A stretch of DNA of 6,451 nt. Source: an uncultured Prevotella sp. (GTDB lineage Bacteria; Bacteroidota; Bacteroidia; Bacteroidales; Bacteroidaceae). The notes under the pieces are model-generated. The model searched no databases. It saw only the letters and a program-made list of their open reading frames with translations, and was not told the DNA's origin. Of the stretch, positions 6,431-6,451 are shown piece by piece (the first letter of the stretch is position 1; every line of letters starts with the position of its first letter). The stretch is from positions 1-6,451 of the forward strand of contig CAAGGA010000022.1 in assembly GCA_900769275.1 (NCBI GenBank). Reading direction: 5' to 3'. A program made the translations under genes and the position numbers.

Positions 6431-6451
6431 AATTCTTTAATTCTTAAATTC
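6431..6451. repeat. Short AT-rich octamer repeat running off the window edge
   Basis: AATTCTTT, AATTCTTA and AATTC follow each other directly: two and a half units of 8 bp with one mismatch. The array is cut by the window end, so its real length is unknown. Between it and the MORN promoter (6312-6430) I see only AT-rich noncoding sequence with no supported gene. Confidence 0.5.

Overview
The window looks like a chromosomal segment from a member of the Bacteroidota, most likely Prevotellaceae or a close Bacteroidales relative. Three things point there. The branching enzyme is the eukaryote-like GH13 type usual in Bacteroides/Prevotella. Two upstream regions match the Bacteroidota promoter consensus (TTTG or TTG, about 20 nt, then TAnnTTTG). 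Start codons are preceded by A-rich leaders with little Shine-Dalgarno signal. No mobile element, CRISPR array, tRNA or rRNA is visible.

All five genes lie on the minus strand, so transcription runs from high to low coordinates. In that order they are: (1) a secreted protein made almost entirely of 14 gapless 23-residue MORN repeats (5148-6251); (2) a YhcH/YjgK/YiaL-family cupin-like protein (4573-5022); (3) the glycogen branching enzyme glgB (2452-4551), 21 bp after the previous gene; (4) a five-segment membrane protein with a helical C-terminal domain, probably DUF6057 (1046-2350); (5) a type I methionine aminopeptidase with an N-terminal extension (96-959).

A good promoter lies before the MORN gene and another before map. 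None is recognisable before yhcH, glgB or the DUF6057-like gene. The simplest reading is one transcription unit for the first four genes plus a separate promoter for map. yhcH and glgB are almost certainly co-transcribed. A shared role of the two in sugar or glycogen metabolism is inference.

The noncoding DNA is the least ordinary part. An 8/16-bp alternating tandem repeat starts directly after the map stop codon. The MORN promoter carries a 17-bp palindrome over its -7 element. The map promoter lies inside a 36-bp nested dyad. A run of ten G sits between the MORN gene and yhcH. A second, AT-rich octamer repeat runs off the right edge. No clear intrinsic terminator was found. I see no strong evidence of a new multi-gene system; the most unusual items are these noncoding elements, the N-terminal tail of GlgB and the regular MORN protein.
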